DNA of 64,000 bases, taken from contig JBKPHM010000031.1 in assembly GCA_046729855.1 (NCBI GenBank), positions 31,172 through 95,171 on the forward strand, written 5' to 3'. This document shows, in pieces, positions 19,089-28,487 of the stretch (position 1 is its first letter; each line of letters opens with the position of its first letter). The translations under genes and the position numbers were made by a program. Source of the stretch: DATHSY01 sp046729855. Its GTDB lineage: Bacteria > Actinomycetota > UBA4738 > HRBIN12. The notes under the pieces were generated by a model, which was given only the letters and a program-made list of their open reading frames with translations, was not told the origin of the DNA and made no database searches.

Positions 19089-20455
19089 GTCGGCTCCTCG
19101 CTCCCCTCGCCCTCCGCTCCGTCCTCGGGTGCAGGCAGGCGCACCTCGTACCGCCTGCCGAGCAGCCGCCCACCTCCGATCACGGCCCCCGCCACCACGA
19201 CGAGCGCGATCGCGAACGAGGCCACCAGTTCGGACGCGACCACATCCGTGGGTGACGCGACGTCGACGAGCGTGCCGCCCGGGTCGTTCGCGAGGCCGAC
19301 CACGTGCGGTGGGCCCGAGTCACCGTACGCCACCGCGATCGTGTCGCCCGCAACGGCAATGCCCATCACGGGGACGCCGGTCGAGGGCGTCCGGAAGATC
19401 ATGTGCCCCGTGCTCGCGCGCACCGCGCCGACGCCGCCGTCCTCGAACCCGAGGATGACCGCGTCGCCAACGACGATCGGCGATTGCCGAACCACACCCT
19501 CGTTGAAGGCGAACAGCCACTCGCGCCCCGACGCCTGCATGCGGTGCAGCCCGCCGGTCCGATCGGCCACGAACACGGCGCCGTCCGCCACCGCGGGTGA
19601 CGAGATCGGGGAGACGAGCGCCGCCACGCGGACGCTCCACGACACGGATCCCTCGTTGGTCGACAGCGCGTACACGACGCCGTCCTGCAACGCGACGACG
19701 AGCTCGTCGTCGGTCACGGCAGCGATCGAGCCGAACGCCGCGGCGACGTCGGGGACCGCGGCCGGCCACGGCGCCTCGCCGGTCTCGGCATCGAGAGCCA
19801 CGATTCGCGCCGAACCGCCCGCCTCCGACGAGCCCGCCACCACGAAGACGCGTCCGTCCGACGCCGCCGGCGGGCCGAGGACGTCACCGGTGATGCGGTG
19901 CGTCCATGCCACGGACCCCTCGTCGAGGTCGACGGCGTACATCGTGCCGTCGTCGTCCACGACGAAGGCCCGACCCTCGAGGGTCGTCACGCCGCTGGTG
20001 GCCTCGGCCTCGAGCGGCCGCTCCCACACCGGCGAGCCGTCCTCGAGCGCAACGGCCACGAGCGCGGCCGTCTCGGCGTCGTCGCCGTCCGCGTAGACGA
20101 CCGCCGCCGACCCGCCAATGTCAGCGATCGCGGGGACGAGCGCCGCGCCTTCTCGTTCGACTGTCCACCGCTCCGTGCCGTTCGCGGCGTCCAGCGCGAC
20201 CACCGACTGGGGCGCGACCACGACGACCGTGTCGCCGGAGACCACCGGGCCCGCCAATGCGTCGCCCTGGTCGGCGTCGACGGTCGACTCCCAGACCTGC
20301 CGGTACGGCGGTTCGGGGCCGTCCGCGGCGCCCGTGTGCTCGGACGTCCGCTGGAACTGCGACCAGTCGGACGCGTCCTGCGCCAAGGCGGACGCCGACG
20401 GGCCGGCGACGGCCAGGAATGCACCGAGCGCGACCGTGCCTGCGGTGCGGATCAT
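19085..20455 (-). CDS. Secreted, membrane-anchored PQQ-like beta-propeller protein
   Basis: The 456 residues begin with a signal peptide (cleavage probably after ASALAQ, about residue 26). Eight or so WD/PQQ-type repeats follow, each with a VVALDAANGTERW-like turn (also LDAETGEAPW and VRASTGHMIF). A C-terminal membrane helix (ASFAIALVVVAGAVIGGG) and a short acidic cytoplasmic tail end the protein. Such propellers act as scaffolds or binding proteins outside the membrane, as BamB does, and no quinone-dependent dehydrogenase residues are evident. It is coupled to the following membrane protein. Confidence 0.85.
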   Translation of the reverse strand: MIRTAGTVALGAFLAVAGPSASALAQDASDWSQFQRTSEHTGAADGPEPPYRQVWESTVDADQGDALAGPVVSGDTVVVVAPQSVVALDAANGTERWTVEREGAALVPAIADIGGSAAVVYADGDDAETAALVAVALEDGSPVWERPLEAEATSGVTTLEGRAFVVDDDGTMYAVDLDEGSVAWTHRITGDVLGPPAASDGRVFVVAGSSEAGGSARIVALDAETGEAPWPAAVPDVAAAFGSIAAVTDDELVVALQDGVVYALSTNEGSVSWSVRVAALVSPISSPAVADGAVFVADRTGGLHRMQASGREWLFAFNEGVVRQSPIVVGDAVILGFEDGGVGAVRASTGHMIFRTPSTGVPVMGIAVAGDTIAVAYGDSGPPHVVGLANDPGGTLVDVASPTDVVASELVASFAIALVVVAGAVIGGGRLLGRRYEVRLPAPEDGAEGEGSEEPT

Positions 20456-20528
20456 CGTCGCGCTCAGGCGGGCGTCCCTTCCGGTCCGACGGCCGGGCCA
20501 TCCTAGCGGGTCGAGGTGCCGCGGCCGG

Positions 20529-21032
20529 TCACGGCCCCGCGAGGGGCGCGAGCCGGATCAGCCCGACCACGCTCCCGGGCGAGAGGAACCCCAGCGGGTC
20601 GACGTACACGTCGTCGCGACGGACGCCGAAGTGCAGGTGCGCGGGCGTCACGCCTGGATGGCCCGGGCCGCTCGACGCCAGGACCGTGCCCTCGCCGACC
20701 ACATCGCCCCGTCCGACTCCGACGGCGGAGAGCAAGGAGTACGTCGACTGGACCCCGCCACCGTGGTCGAGCGTCACGAAGAGCGACCCGCCGACCGGCC
20801 CGGCAAACGCGACCACGCCGGGCGCCGGCGCCCGAACGGCCGTTCCGGTGCGTGTCGCGATGTCGATGCCTCGGTGTCCGGTCCCGTACGGAGACGTGGG
20901 GGGATCGAACGGCTCGATCACCGGCCCGGCGACCGGCCAGCTCCACGACCCTGCGGCCGACCCGACGTGGGCGGTGGCGAGGCTCAGCACGACGACGGAC
21001 GCGACCACGGCGAAGCGATGCGGCAGAGGCAA
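20529..21032 (-). CDS. M23 family peptidase (LytM-type), secreted
   Basis: The 167-residue protein has a signal peptide (to about residue 27) and a LytM domain with the zinc motifs GHRGIDIA (H-x3-D) and HLHFGVR (H-x-H). Members cut peptidoglycan cross-bridges or regulate other hydrolases. The start is TTG at 21032 with GAGGAGG eight bases upstream. A LytM gene between the sigma factor and rpsB is a conserved actinobacterial arrangement. Confidence 0.92.
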   Translation of the reverse strand: MPLPHRFAVVASVVVLSLATAHVGSAAGSWSWPVAGPVIEPFDPPTSPYGTGHRGIDIATRTGTAVRAPAPGVVAFAGPVGGSLFVTLDHGGGVQSTYSLLSAVGVGRGDVVGEGTVLASSGPGHPGVTPAHLHFGVRRDDVYVDPLGFLSPGSVVGLIRLAPLAGP

Positions 21033-21127
21033 CGCAGGACCTCCTCGTTCGCGGGCGGGACCGGACGCTAGCCGCGAAGACGAGGGCCCGCAGTGAGGTG
21101 CGTCACAGCACCGCGGGATGCGCTCGC

Positions 21128-22015
21128 TCAGTCGTTCTCGACGAACTGCAGGCGGAGCTGGTTGACGGCCTTCGTGTGGATCTGGCAGACGCGCGACTCC
21201 GTGACGCCGAGGATGTCGCCGATCTCGGCGAGCGTGAGGCCCTCGAAGTAGTACAGCGTCACGACAATCTTCTCGCGCTCCGACAGCGAGTTGATCGCGG
21301 CGGCGAGGAGCCCGCGCGTCTCCTGGCCCTCGAGGCCGGTCGTCGGGTCGGTGGCCTTGTCGGCCAGTGTGTCGAGCAGCGACACCTGCTCGCCGCGGTC
21401 GCTGCCGACCGACAGAAGCTCGTCGAGCGCAAGCACGGAGACGAACGAGATCTGGTTGATCACGTCGCGCAGCTCGCGGACAGACACGCCGAGGCGCTCG
21501 GCGATCTCCTTCTCCGTCGGCGCGCGCTTGAGCATCGACTCCAGGTCGGAGTACGCCTTCTCGATCTCTCGGGCCTTGAAGCGGACCGAGCGCGGGACCC
21601 AGTCCATCGCCCGCAGCTCATCGATGATCGCGCCCTTGATCCTGGGGATCGCATATGTCTCGAACTTGTTCCCTCGCGCTGGATCGAACTTCTCCAGGGC
21701 GTCGATCAGCCCGAACATCCCGTATGAGACGAGATCGGCCTGCTCGACCGACGCCGGCAGACCGGTCGCGACACGGCTGGCCACATACTTCACGAGCGGC
21801 GCGTAGTGCAGGATCAGACGCTCACGAGCGTCGGCCGCGGCGCTCCGCTTGAACTCCTCCCACAGACGACCGAGCTCGTCGGGCTTGGCGGCAAGATCCG
21901 CCTCGGCCAGGACGACCGTACTGCGCCCGGCCCGGCCGCCGGCGGGGGGCTTGCCTTCCTTCGCGTTCTTGGGGGTCGTCTTCGCCCGCCCCGCGGCCTT
22001 GGTCGCGCCCGCCAT
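21128..22015 (-). CDS. RNA polymerase sigma factor, WhiG/FliA type
   Basis: The 295 residues include region 2 ([16 protein letters not shown], then [19 protein letters not shown] and [18 protein letters not shown]), region 3 ([17 protein letters not shown]) and region 4 ([23 protein letters not shown] in pieces, [12 protein letters not shown]). This is the WhiG/FliA/SigD group. No flagellar genes are present here, so a developmental or stress role as for WhiG is more likely. About 45 N-terminal residues are Lys/Ala/Gly-rich and poorly conserved. The ATG overlaps the xerC stop (TGATG). Confidence 0.93.
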   Translation of the reverse strand: MAGATKAAGRAKTTPKNAKEGKPPAGGRAGRSTVVLAEADLAAKPDELGRLWEEFKRSAAADARERLILHYAPLVKYVASRVATGLPASVEQADLVSYGMFGLIDALEKFDPARGNKFETYAIPRIKGAIIDELRAMDWVPRSVRFKAREIEKAYSDLESMLKRAPTEKEIAERLGVSVRELRDVINQISFVSVLALDELLSVGSDRGEQVSLLDTLADKATDPTTGLEGQETRGLLAAAINSLSEREKIVVTLYYFEGLTLAEIGDILGVTESRVCQIHTKAVNQLRLQFVEND

Positions 22016-22947
22016 CAGGCCCTCGGGTGGCTCCGGGAGTATGCGTCGAACAGCCGCGACCGGGAGACGTGTGTGTATCGCTGGGTCGTCGCGACGCTCG
22101 CGTGCCCCAGCAACTCCTGTACCTCCCGGATGTCGGCCCCTCCTTCCAGCAGATGCGTGGCGAAGGAATGCCGAAGCGTGTGCGGCGTGACACGCCGTCC
22201 GGACACCATCCGCCGCCCGTATCGTCCCACAAGCGAACGGATGTCGCGCGTGCCCAACGGCTTCGTCCTTCGGTTGAAGAACAGGAAGGGCGAGCCCGGC
22301 GCGCTGAGGCGGCCGCGCCCCTCGGCAAGGTACGCGCGGATCGCGTCGATGGCCGGTTCGGAGAGCGGCACCTCCCTTTCCTTCGCGCCCTTGCCCCGAA
22401 CGAGCACTCGGCCGCGGTCCAGGTCGACCCGGTCGAGCGTGAGCCCGGCGACCTCGGCGACCCGCAGCCCCGATCCGTACATCAGCTCCAGCACGGCGGC
22501 GTCGCGCAGGGCGAGGGCCCGCTCCCGCGGCTCCCACACGGACGCAGGCCCGGGCGCCTCCACGAGCGCCGCGGCCTCGGCCTGGCGCAGCACGCTCGGA
22601 AGCCTGGAGGCCACCTTTGGATGGCCGAGCAACGCGGCCGGGTCGCCGACGACGTGCCCGCGCGCGAGCGCCCACCGATAGAACGTGTGGATCGAGGCGA
22701 CGCGCCGCGCGATCGACGCCCGAGCGTAGCCGAGCGTCAGCTCGTGGGCGAGGAACCGTCTGAGCTGCGGGTACGCGGCGGCGGTGAGCGAGGAGCGCTG
22801 GCGGGCCAGGAACCTGGCCAGGTGGGCGACATCGCGCCGGTACGCCGCAACCGTGTGCGGCGAAAGGCGGCGCTCGTCGGCGAGGTGACGCACGAACCGG
22901 TCAACCAGCCGCGCGTCGTCCCGGGGAAGCTCGTCAGGGGCTGACAT
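22015..22947 (-). CDS. xerC: Tyrosine recombinase XerC
   Basis: The 310 residues have a SAM-like N-terminal domain ([20 protein letters not shown]) and a catalytic domain with the full set: Arg in [12 protein letters not shown], Lys in [12 protein letters not shown], HxxR in [15 protein letters not shown], His in LGHASV and the Tyr nucleophile in TQRYTHV. XerC resolves chromosome dimers at dif together with XerD. The position next to the WhiG-type sigma factor is typical for housekeeping XerC, so I do not read it as a mobile-element integrase. Confidence 0.95.
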   Translation of the reverse strand: MSAPDELPRDDARLVDRFVRHLADERRLSPHTVAAYRRDVAHLARFLARQRSSLTAAAYPQLRRFLAHELTLGYARASIARRVASIHTFYRWALARGHVVGDPAALLGHPKVASRLPSVLRQAEAAALVEAPGPASVWEPRERALALRDAAVLELMYGSGLRVAEVAGLTLDRVDLDRGRVLVRGKGAKEREVPLSEPAIDAIRAYLAEGRGRLSAPGSPFLFFNRRTKPLGTRDIRSLVGRYGRRMVSGRRVTPHTLRHSFATHLLEGGADIREVQELLGHASVATTQRYTHVSRSRLFDAYSRSHPRA

Positions 22948-23060
22948 CGTCCTTACGGGTGGAGGGACCGCGTCCCTTGTACCAGCGGCCCTCGGCTGGT
23001 TCAAGCCTCGGTCGGGGGACCCCCGGAGGGCCCGCGATCCATAGGCCGTGCCACGGTGGG

Positions 23061-24476
23061 ATGCACTCGCCGGCATCCAGCGTGGCATCCTTGGCGGCGG
23101 TGCACGTCGAACCGTACTTCACCCCGGGGCTCGGCGATGCCAGTTATGTCGTGGCCTCGGGCGGGGACGCCCTGGTGGTCGACCCACAGCGCGACGTCGG
23201 TCGGTTCCTCGACGACGCGCTCGCAGAGGGCCTCCACGTCCGTTACGTCGTGGAGACCCACGTCCACAACGACTACGTCTCGGGTTCCGCCGAGGTCAGG
23301 GCGCGTACGGGCGCCACGATCGTCGGGCCCGCCGAGGCGGGGTTCGGGTTCGAACATCGCGCGATCGACGAGGGGGACGACCTCCGCCTAGGCGATCTGC
23401 GACTCGTGGCGCTCCGCACGCCGGGGCACACCCCCGAGCACCTGTCCTACGCGCTCCACGAGGGCGACCGGAACGAGCCGACCGCCGTCTTCACGGGAGG
23501 GAGCCTGATCGTCGGCAACGCAGGGCGGACCGACCTGCTGGGCGAGGAACGGGCCAACGAGCTCACGCGGGCGCAGTTTCGTTCGCTCCGCCGCCTGTCG
23601 GCCCTTCCGGATGCGACGCTCGTCCTGCCGACTCACGGGGCCGGGAGCTTCTGCACGGCCGGCGAGGGCGTCGACGAGCGCACCTCGACGATCGGACGCG
23701 AGCGCGATCGCAACCCGGCGCTGGCGGCGCCAGACGAGGATTCGTTCGTGCGACAGCAGCTCTCGGGACTCCAGGCGTTCCCGCGCTACTACTCGCGCAT
23801 GGCCCCGATCAACCGCTCCGGGCCGCCGGTCGTCGGGAACGTCCCGCAGCCGCCCCCGCTCACGGTCGAGGACGTCGAGACCGAGATGACGCGCGGCGCG
23901 GCGCTCGTCGACGGGCGCAGCGGCGCCGCGTTCGCCGCGCGGCACGTCCCTGGATCGGTGAACGTGCCGCTCGACGATCTGTTCGCGAGCTACGTCGGGT
24001 GGGTGCTGCCGTTCGATGCGGCGATCGCGCTGTTGCTTCCCGACCCCGAGGGCGAGCGGCTCGCGGAGGCGGCCGCGCAGCTGTTCAGGATCGGACGCGA
24101 GCGTGTCCTGGGCTACCTGCGCGGAGGCGTCTCGGCGTGGATCGATGCCGGTCGAGAGACCCGGCGGTACCCGACCGTGTCCGCCGATGATCTGGCCTCC
24201 GAGCTGCGGGCGGGCGCCGACGCCGGTGGAATCCTCGACGTTCGTCAGCTGCCGGAGTGGGAGGCAGGGCACGTGGAAGGGAGCCTCCATCTGTTCATCG
24301 GTGACCTGCCGCCGCGGATCGGCGAGCTGCCGCGCGACCGGGACCTCACGGTGGCCTGCGCGACCGGCCACCGCTCCTCGATCGGCGCGAGCCTGCTCCA
24401 GCGCGAAGGGTTCGCCGTCAGGCTCGTGACGCCGGGCGGCATCCCGCGCGCGTTGCGACGGATGGGTCGCGGATGA
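23061..24476 (+). CDS. Persulfide dioxygenase-like MBL protein fused to two rhodanese domains
   Basis: The 471-residue protein starts with a metallo-beta-lactamase domain of the ETHE1/persulfide dioxygenase type: ETHVHNDYVSG supplies the iron ligands, followed by TPGHTPEHLSY and LPTHGAGSFC. Two rhodanese domains follow (about 270-365 and 375-470). The first (LVDGRSGAAFAARHVPGSVN) lacks a catalytic Cys; the second has it in the loop ACATGHRSS. The family oxidises glutathione- or mycothiol-type persulfide to sulfite and moves sulfane sulfur. The start at ATG 23061 is chosen by GGTGGG upstream; GTG 23100 is an alternative. It diverges from xerC. Confidence 0.9.
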   Translation: MHSPASSVASLAAVHVEPYFTPGLGDASYVVASGGDALVVDPQRDVGRFLDDALAEGLHVRYVVETHVHNDYVSGSAEVRARTGATIVGPAEAGFGFEHRAIDEGDDLRLGDLRLVALRTPGHTPEHLSYALHEGDRNEPTAVFTGGSLIVGNAGRTDLLGEERANELTRAQFRSLRRLSALPDATLVLPTHGAGSFCTAGEGVDERTSTIGRERDRNPALAAPDEDSFVRQQLSGLQAFPRYYSRMAPINRSGPPVVGNVPQPPPLTVEDVETEMTRGAALVDGRSGAAFAARHVPGSVNVPLDDLFASYVGWVLPFDAAIALLLPDPEGERLAEAAAQLFRIGRERVLGYLRGGVSAWIDAGRETRRYPTVSADDLASELRAGADAGGILDVRQLPEWEAGHVEGSLHLFIGDLPPRIGELPRDRDLTVACATGHRSSIGASLLQREGFAVRLVTPGGIPRALRRMGRG

Positions 24477-24497
24477 CCCCACCCGCGCGCGGGCACG

Positions 24498-25742
24498 TCA
24501 CGACGCGTAGACGATCGGTCGGAATGTCGCGACCCATTCGTCGAACTCGGCGGGATCGGCGAAGACGAAGTAGTCGTTGACGCGCCCGCCAGCGGAGACG
24601 TCGGCCCCCGGGAACACGAGCGGGCTGCCGGCGACCTCCTCCTCCCCCAGGTCCTCGGCGACGATCTTCTTGGCCTCGGGCACGGGACTCACGTACCAAA
24701 CCCAGGCGGCGATCATCGCGGCGATCCGCGGCTCGTAGACGAAGTCCATGTAGATCGCGGCATCGACCGGGTGCTGGGCCATCGCGGGGATAACCATGCT
24801 GTCCGTCCAAAACATCGCCCCCTCGTCCGGGACCACGAAACCGATCTCGGGATGGCCGAGCGCGTTGATCTGGAACACGTCGCCGGACCATGCCATCGAG
24901 ATCCAGACGTCGCCACGGGCGAGAGCGCCGATGTAGCCCTGGTCGTAGTACCGAGGAGATACCACGCGCCGTTGGCGGTCGAGCGCATCCGCGGCTGTCC
25001 GCCACGCGTCGGCCGTCGAGGCGGCCGGGTCGACGCCGACTGCGAGCAGACCGAAGCTCCCGAGCTCGTACGTGTCCGCCATCATGCCGACGCGGTGCTC
25101 GAGCCGCGGGTCCCACAGGTCGCGCACACTGGTCGGTTCGCGTCCGAGCATCTCGACGGCCTCGGGGCGGTAAGCGATGCCGGTGAATCCGGACTGCCAG
25201 GCGACCGTGAAGCGGTTGCCGGGGTCCCACGCGGGGTCCTGGACCAGCGGGCCCGCGTGAGCCGCGAAGCTCGGCAGCAGCGAGTGGTCGATCTCGATCA
25301 GCCACCCGCGTTCGATCATTTCGTCGAGCTCGGGTCCGTTCGACAGCACCATCAGGTCGTATCCGGTGTCGCCGCCGGACTCCAGGATCGGCCGGATTCT
25401 GGCGTAGAACGACTGCATGTCGCGGATCGGCCGGTAGTAATTGACCGTGATCGCCTTCTCGCGCATGAACAGCTCGAGGGAGGGGCGGGAGCCCTTGTGG
25501 CGGTCGATGTAGTACGGCCAATTCGCGAAGTTCAGCAGGCCAACCCGCCGCTGCGCCGCCCACCAGTCGGCGGACCCGGGCGACGGCGACGCCGATGCCT
25601 CCGGCTCCCCTCGGCGGACGGGGGTGCAGGCGCCGGCGGCCGCCGCGATCGCCCACCCGGCCGCGCCGACGGCGCCCGATAGGAACCGCCGGCGTCCGAA
25701 GACGGGCGGGCCGATCGGATGAGGAGCGCGTGAGGGACACAC
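24498..25742 (-). CDS. PotD-like polyamine-type binding lipoprotein (orphan)
   Basis: The 414 residues carry a twin-arginine motif (GRRRFLSGAVG) followed by a hydrophobic stretch and a cysteine at AAAAGAC, so it is probably a Tat-exported lipoprotein. The mature part resembles PotD/PotF solute-binding proteins (LLNFANWPYYID, then YDLMVLSNG and the WSGDVFQI strand). No permease or ATPase gene is adjacent, so either they lie elsewhere or the protein has another role. I start at GTG 25742, which places the Arg pair at a sensible distance. Confidence 0.82.
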   Translation of the reverse strand: MCPSRAPHPIGPPVFGRRRFLSGAVGAAGWAIAAAAGACTPVRRGEPEASASPSPGSADWWAAQRRVGLLNFANWPYYIDRHKGSRPSLELFMREKAITVNYYRPIRDMQSFYARIRPILESGGDTGYDLMVLSNGPELDEMIERGWLIEIDHSLLPSFAAHAGPLVQDPAWDPGNRFTVAWQSGFTGIAYRPEAVEMLGREPTSVRDLWDPRLEHRVGMMADTYELGSFGLLAVGVDPAASTADAWRTAADALDRQRRVVSPRYYDQGYIGALARGDVWISMAWSGDVFQINALGHPEIGFVVPDEGAMFWTDSMVIPAMAQHPVDAAIYMDFVYEPRIAAMIAAWVWYVSPVPEAKKIVAEDLGEEEVAGSPLVFPGADVSAGGRVNDYFVFADPAEFDEWVATFRPIVYAS

Positions 25743-25931
25743 GGGGGACGCTGCCTCCTGCGGGTCGAGGGCGGCGGCGAGGAGTGTAGCCGAGCCGGTC
25801 GGCGCTCCCGTGGAAGCGGGGCCGGCGGCGGCGCGGCCGCGCGCTATGCCCGAGGCGTTCCGTGCCCAGGCATGGCCCGATGCCGGGAGATGTGGCCCAG
25901 ATGACCGTATTCCGGGCCTCCCCACATGGTC

Positions 25932-25937
25932 TACGCT
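25932..25937 (+). promoter_or_regulatory. Putative -10 box deciding the pseudokinase start
   Basis: TACGCT ends 9 nt before GTG 25947. If it is the promoter, the upstream ATG at 25926 is not transcribed. Confidence 0.45.
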
Positions 25938-25946
25938 GTCGGGCCC

Positions 25947-27362
25947 GTGCCGCGACACGAGCTTCCCCGTGCGGTCGGCCCGCGTGGGCGGTACCGCCTT
26001 CTCGAGCAGACCTCCGACGACCGTCTCGGATCCGTGTGGTCCGCGGCGGACGAGGGCATGGGCCAGCCGGTCACCGTCCGGTTGCTGGCGCCGACGGCCC
26101 GCCAGCCGGCGAGGGCCGGCGCGATCCACGCCGCCCTGCAGACGGCGTTCCCCCACTTCCGCGATCCGTACGCCGTGTCGCCGCTGAACTTCCAGGTCCT
26201 TCACGAAGCGCACCCGTTCGTCGTCATGGAGCCGATCAGCGGGCCGACGCTCGCGGAACGGCTCGTTGAACCGAGCGGCCTGGCGGACACGGAGCGCGTC
26301 GCGATCGTCCGGGAGATCGGTGGCTGCCTGTCGGCCGCGCATCGCGCGGGTGTGACGCACGGGGCGCTCTCCGTCGACGGCGTGGTGCTCGTTCATGGCC
26401 GCGCCAAGGTCATGGACTGGGGACTCTGGCCGCTGGTCGTCGAACGCCTCGACGCGGATCCGTCGCCCGCCGACGACGTAGCCGCGCTCGCGGGCATCGC
26501 GCAGGAGATGGGATGCACTCTTGACGTCGAGGGCGGCTTCCCGGTCGAGCTCCTCGGGCTGCTGCCGCGCGGCCCGCGGCGGACGCACCCCCGGCCCCCC
26601 GCCCCGCCGCCCCCGCGACCGTCGCGCGTCTTACGGGGCCCCGTCGAGGTCGAGAACGATGTCGTGGATCTGACGTCGCAGGAGGAGGCATTGGATGCCG
26701 GTCCAGCGCCGGACGACGAGGAGTTCGGCTGGCCGCCCGCGTCGTCGGAACCGCGCGCCGCCATCCGGGGGCGTGAGACGACGGCGACGGCTCCGCCCCG
26801 GCCCCCGGCGGCGCCACAGCCGATCGCGGTACGTCGGGCGCCGGCTGCCACTCCGGTCGAGGCTCCGATCGAGTCTCCGGTCGAGTCTCCGGTCGAGGCT
26901 CCGGTCGAGGCTCCGCAGCCTCCGGCGCCATCGGCGGCACGCGAGGAGGAGTCGGAGGAACCGGAGGGCGTTTCTCACGAGGACAAGCTGCGGACGCGGC
27001 TCCGCGACATCGGCGTCGCGATCGCCCGGATCGTCGGCATAGTCCTGTTGGGGCTGCTCGTGCTTGCGCTCCTGTGGAGGATCGGCGCGGGCACCGACCG
27101 GTCGCCGACGCCCACCACACCCGCCCCCGCCTCCGCGTCGTCCCCCCAACCGACGATCGAAGGCACGACCGTTCCGAACGTCCTCGGCATGCACGTCGAC
27201 CTCGCGGAGGAGCGGCTCGAGGCGGCGGGCCTGAACGTGGAGCGCGTCGTCAGGCTTGGCGACGGGACGACCGTCGAGCGAACCGACCCCACACCGGGGG
27301 AGGCGGTCCTCGTCGGGACCGAGGTCGTCGTCTACGTCGGCGCGGACGTGCCCTCGGACTGA
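25947..27362 (+). CDS. Pseudokinase-transmembrane-PASTA protein
   Basis: The 471 residues comprise an N-terminal domain shaped like a PknB-type Ser/Thr kinase (about 8-200), a Pro/Ala/Glu-rich linker with PVEAP/ESPVE repeats (about 304-323), one membrane helix (about 356-378) and a single extracellular PASTA domain (about 408-463). Catalytic residues are lost. The glycine loop is broken, the VAVK lysine is Arg45 (VTVRLL), the HRD motif reads HGA (138-140), the catalytic-loop Asn is Gly, and only the Asp of DFG survives (D157-W-G). It therefore should not phosphorylate, but may bind a partner inside and peptidoglycan fragments outside. The 3' end overlaps dprA antisense by 31 bp. An in-frame ATG at 25926 is an alternative start. 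Confidence 0.85.
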   Translation: MPRHELPRAVGPRGRYRLLEQTSDDRLGSVWSAADEGMGQPVTVRLLAPTARQPARAGAIHAALQTAFPHFRDPYAVSPLNFQVLHEAHPFVVMEPISGPTLAERLVEPSGLADTERVAIVREIGGCLSAAHRAGVTHGALSVDGVVLVHGRAKVMDWGLWPLVVERLDADPSPADDVAALAGIAQEMGCTLDVEGGFPVELLGLLPRGPRRTHPRPPAPPPPRPSRVLRGPVEVENDVVDLTSQEEALDAGPAPDDEEFGWPPASSEPRAAIRGRETTATAPPRPPAAPQPIAVRRAPAATPVEAPIESPVESPVEAPVEAPQPPAPSAAREEESEEPEGVSHEDKLRTRLRDIGVAIARIVGIVLLGLLVLALLWRIGAGTDRSPTPTTPAPASASSPQPTIEGTTVPNVLGMHVDLAEERLEAAGLNVERVVRLGDGTTVERTDPTPGEAVLVGTEVVVYVGADVPSD

Positions 27363-28459
27363 GCACCCGACGCCGCGAGCCGCCGTTCGAAGCGGCCCCC
27401 GACGCTGCGGACGAGCCCGCGCATCTCCAGGCGCATCAGCAGCCCAAGCGCCTCCGGCAAGGGCACTCGCAGCTCGGTGGCGACGCGCTCGGGCAGCACG
27501 GGACCGATCACTGCCTCGAGCGCGGCGCGTTCGGCGAGGGAGAGGTCGACCGGCAGGGCGCGCTGCGCTCCCGCTTCCTCGAGACCGAGATCGGCGAGCA
27601 GGTCGTCGACGCCGCGGATCAACGTCGCCCCGTCGCGGATCAGCGCATGCGGAGTGAACGACGTCGGCGTCGTGACGGCCCCCGGAACGGCGAACACCTC
27701 GCGGCCGAGCTCGAGCGCGTGACGCGCGGACGACAGCGTTCCGCTTCTTTCGGCGCCCTCGACCACGACCACAGCTCGGCCGAGCGCCGCGATGATGCGG
27801 TTACGCGTTGGGAATCGGAACGCGTCGGCCGGGACGCCCGGCGCGTACTCCGTCACGATCGTGCCGGTCGCGACGATCGAGCCGACCAGCGAGCGGCTCC
27901 GTGACGGGTAGACGCGGTCGACCCCGCAGGCCATCACCGCGACGGTGTGTCCGCCGTCGTCGAGCGCACCCTGATGAGCCGCGGCGTCGATCCCGCGAGC
28001 CGCGCCGCTGACGACGCACACGCCCGCAGACGCGAGTCCGCGGCCGAGCTCGCGCGCGACGTCGCGTCCGAGGTCGGTGCACCTGCGCGACCCGACCACC
28101 CCGACGGCCGACGCGACGTCCACGAGCGGTCGTCCACGGATGAACAGCGCCGGCGGTGGATCGCGCAGGTGCTCGAGCTGCGGCGGGTACTCGGACGAGC
28201 CGACGGGGACGAACCGCGCCCCGACGCGGGCGAGGCGCTTCATGATCGAGTCCGGATCGAGGACGCGGGCGTGGTGCCGGTCGGCATCGCTCCCGGCGCC
28301 GCCGGCGCGGATGACGGCCAGGCTGGCGGCCGCCGTTCCCTGGGTGGCCGCGAGCGCGAGCAGGCCGTTCGCATCGATCCCGCGGAGCGCCGCGAGCACG
28401 AGCAGGGCCCGACGGTTGTCCTCACCGTCGGCGAACCCGGTCGGCCAGCCGTCGGCCAC
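27332..28459 (-). CDS. dprA: DNA-processing protein DprA
   Basis: DprA loads RecA on incoming single-stranded DNA during transformation. The 375-residue protein has the Rossmann-like core with GVVGSRRCTDLGRDVAREL, VSGAARGIDAAAHQGAL and the YAPGVPADAFRFPTRNRIIAAL segment, and a C-terminal winged-helix region. The GTG start lies 28 bp after the comM stop. The comM-dprA pair is conserved even in bacteria not known to be competent. Confidence 0.95.
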   Translation of the reverse strand: MADGWPTGFADGEDNRRALLVLAALRGIDANGLLALAATQGTAAASLAVIRAGGAGSDADRHHARVLDPDSIMKRLARVGARFVPVGSSEYPPQLEHLRDPPPALFIRGRPLVDVASAVGVVGSRRCTDLGRDVARELGRGLASAGVCVVSGAARGIDAAAHQGALDDGGHTVAVMACGVDRVYPSRSRSLVGSIVATGTIVTEYAPGVPADAFRFPTRNRIIAALGRAVVVVEGAERSGTLSSARHALELGREVFAVPGAVTTPTSFTPHALIRDGATLIRGVDDLLADLGLEEAGAQRALPVDLSLAERAALEAVIGPVLPERVATELRVPLPEALGLLMRLEMRGLVRSVGGRFERRLAASGAQSEGTSAPT

Positions 28460-28487
28460 CCGTGCCGGGCGCGTACCGACGTCGGCG

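Noticed and set aside
22015..22947. Tyrosine recombinase as a sign of a mobile element
   Set aside because: The place next to the WhiG-type sigma factor, full-length sequence and lack of att sites, phage or transfer genes identify it as the housekeeping XerC.
24482..24493. CCCGCGCGCGGG palindrome between the convergent persulfide dioxygenase and PotD-like genes
   Set aside because: The loop is too small and there is no U-tract; short self-complementary GC runs are expected by chance at this composition.
26859..26920. Short tandem repeats inside the pseudokinase linker, considered as a CRISPR-like or other array
   Set aside because: The units are about 12-15 bp, in frame, and encode PVEAP/ESPVE repeats. 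They are a coding linker; no spacers are present.
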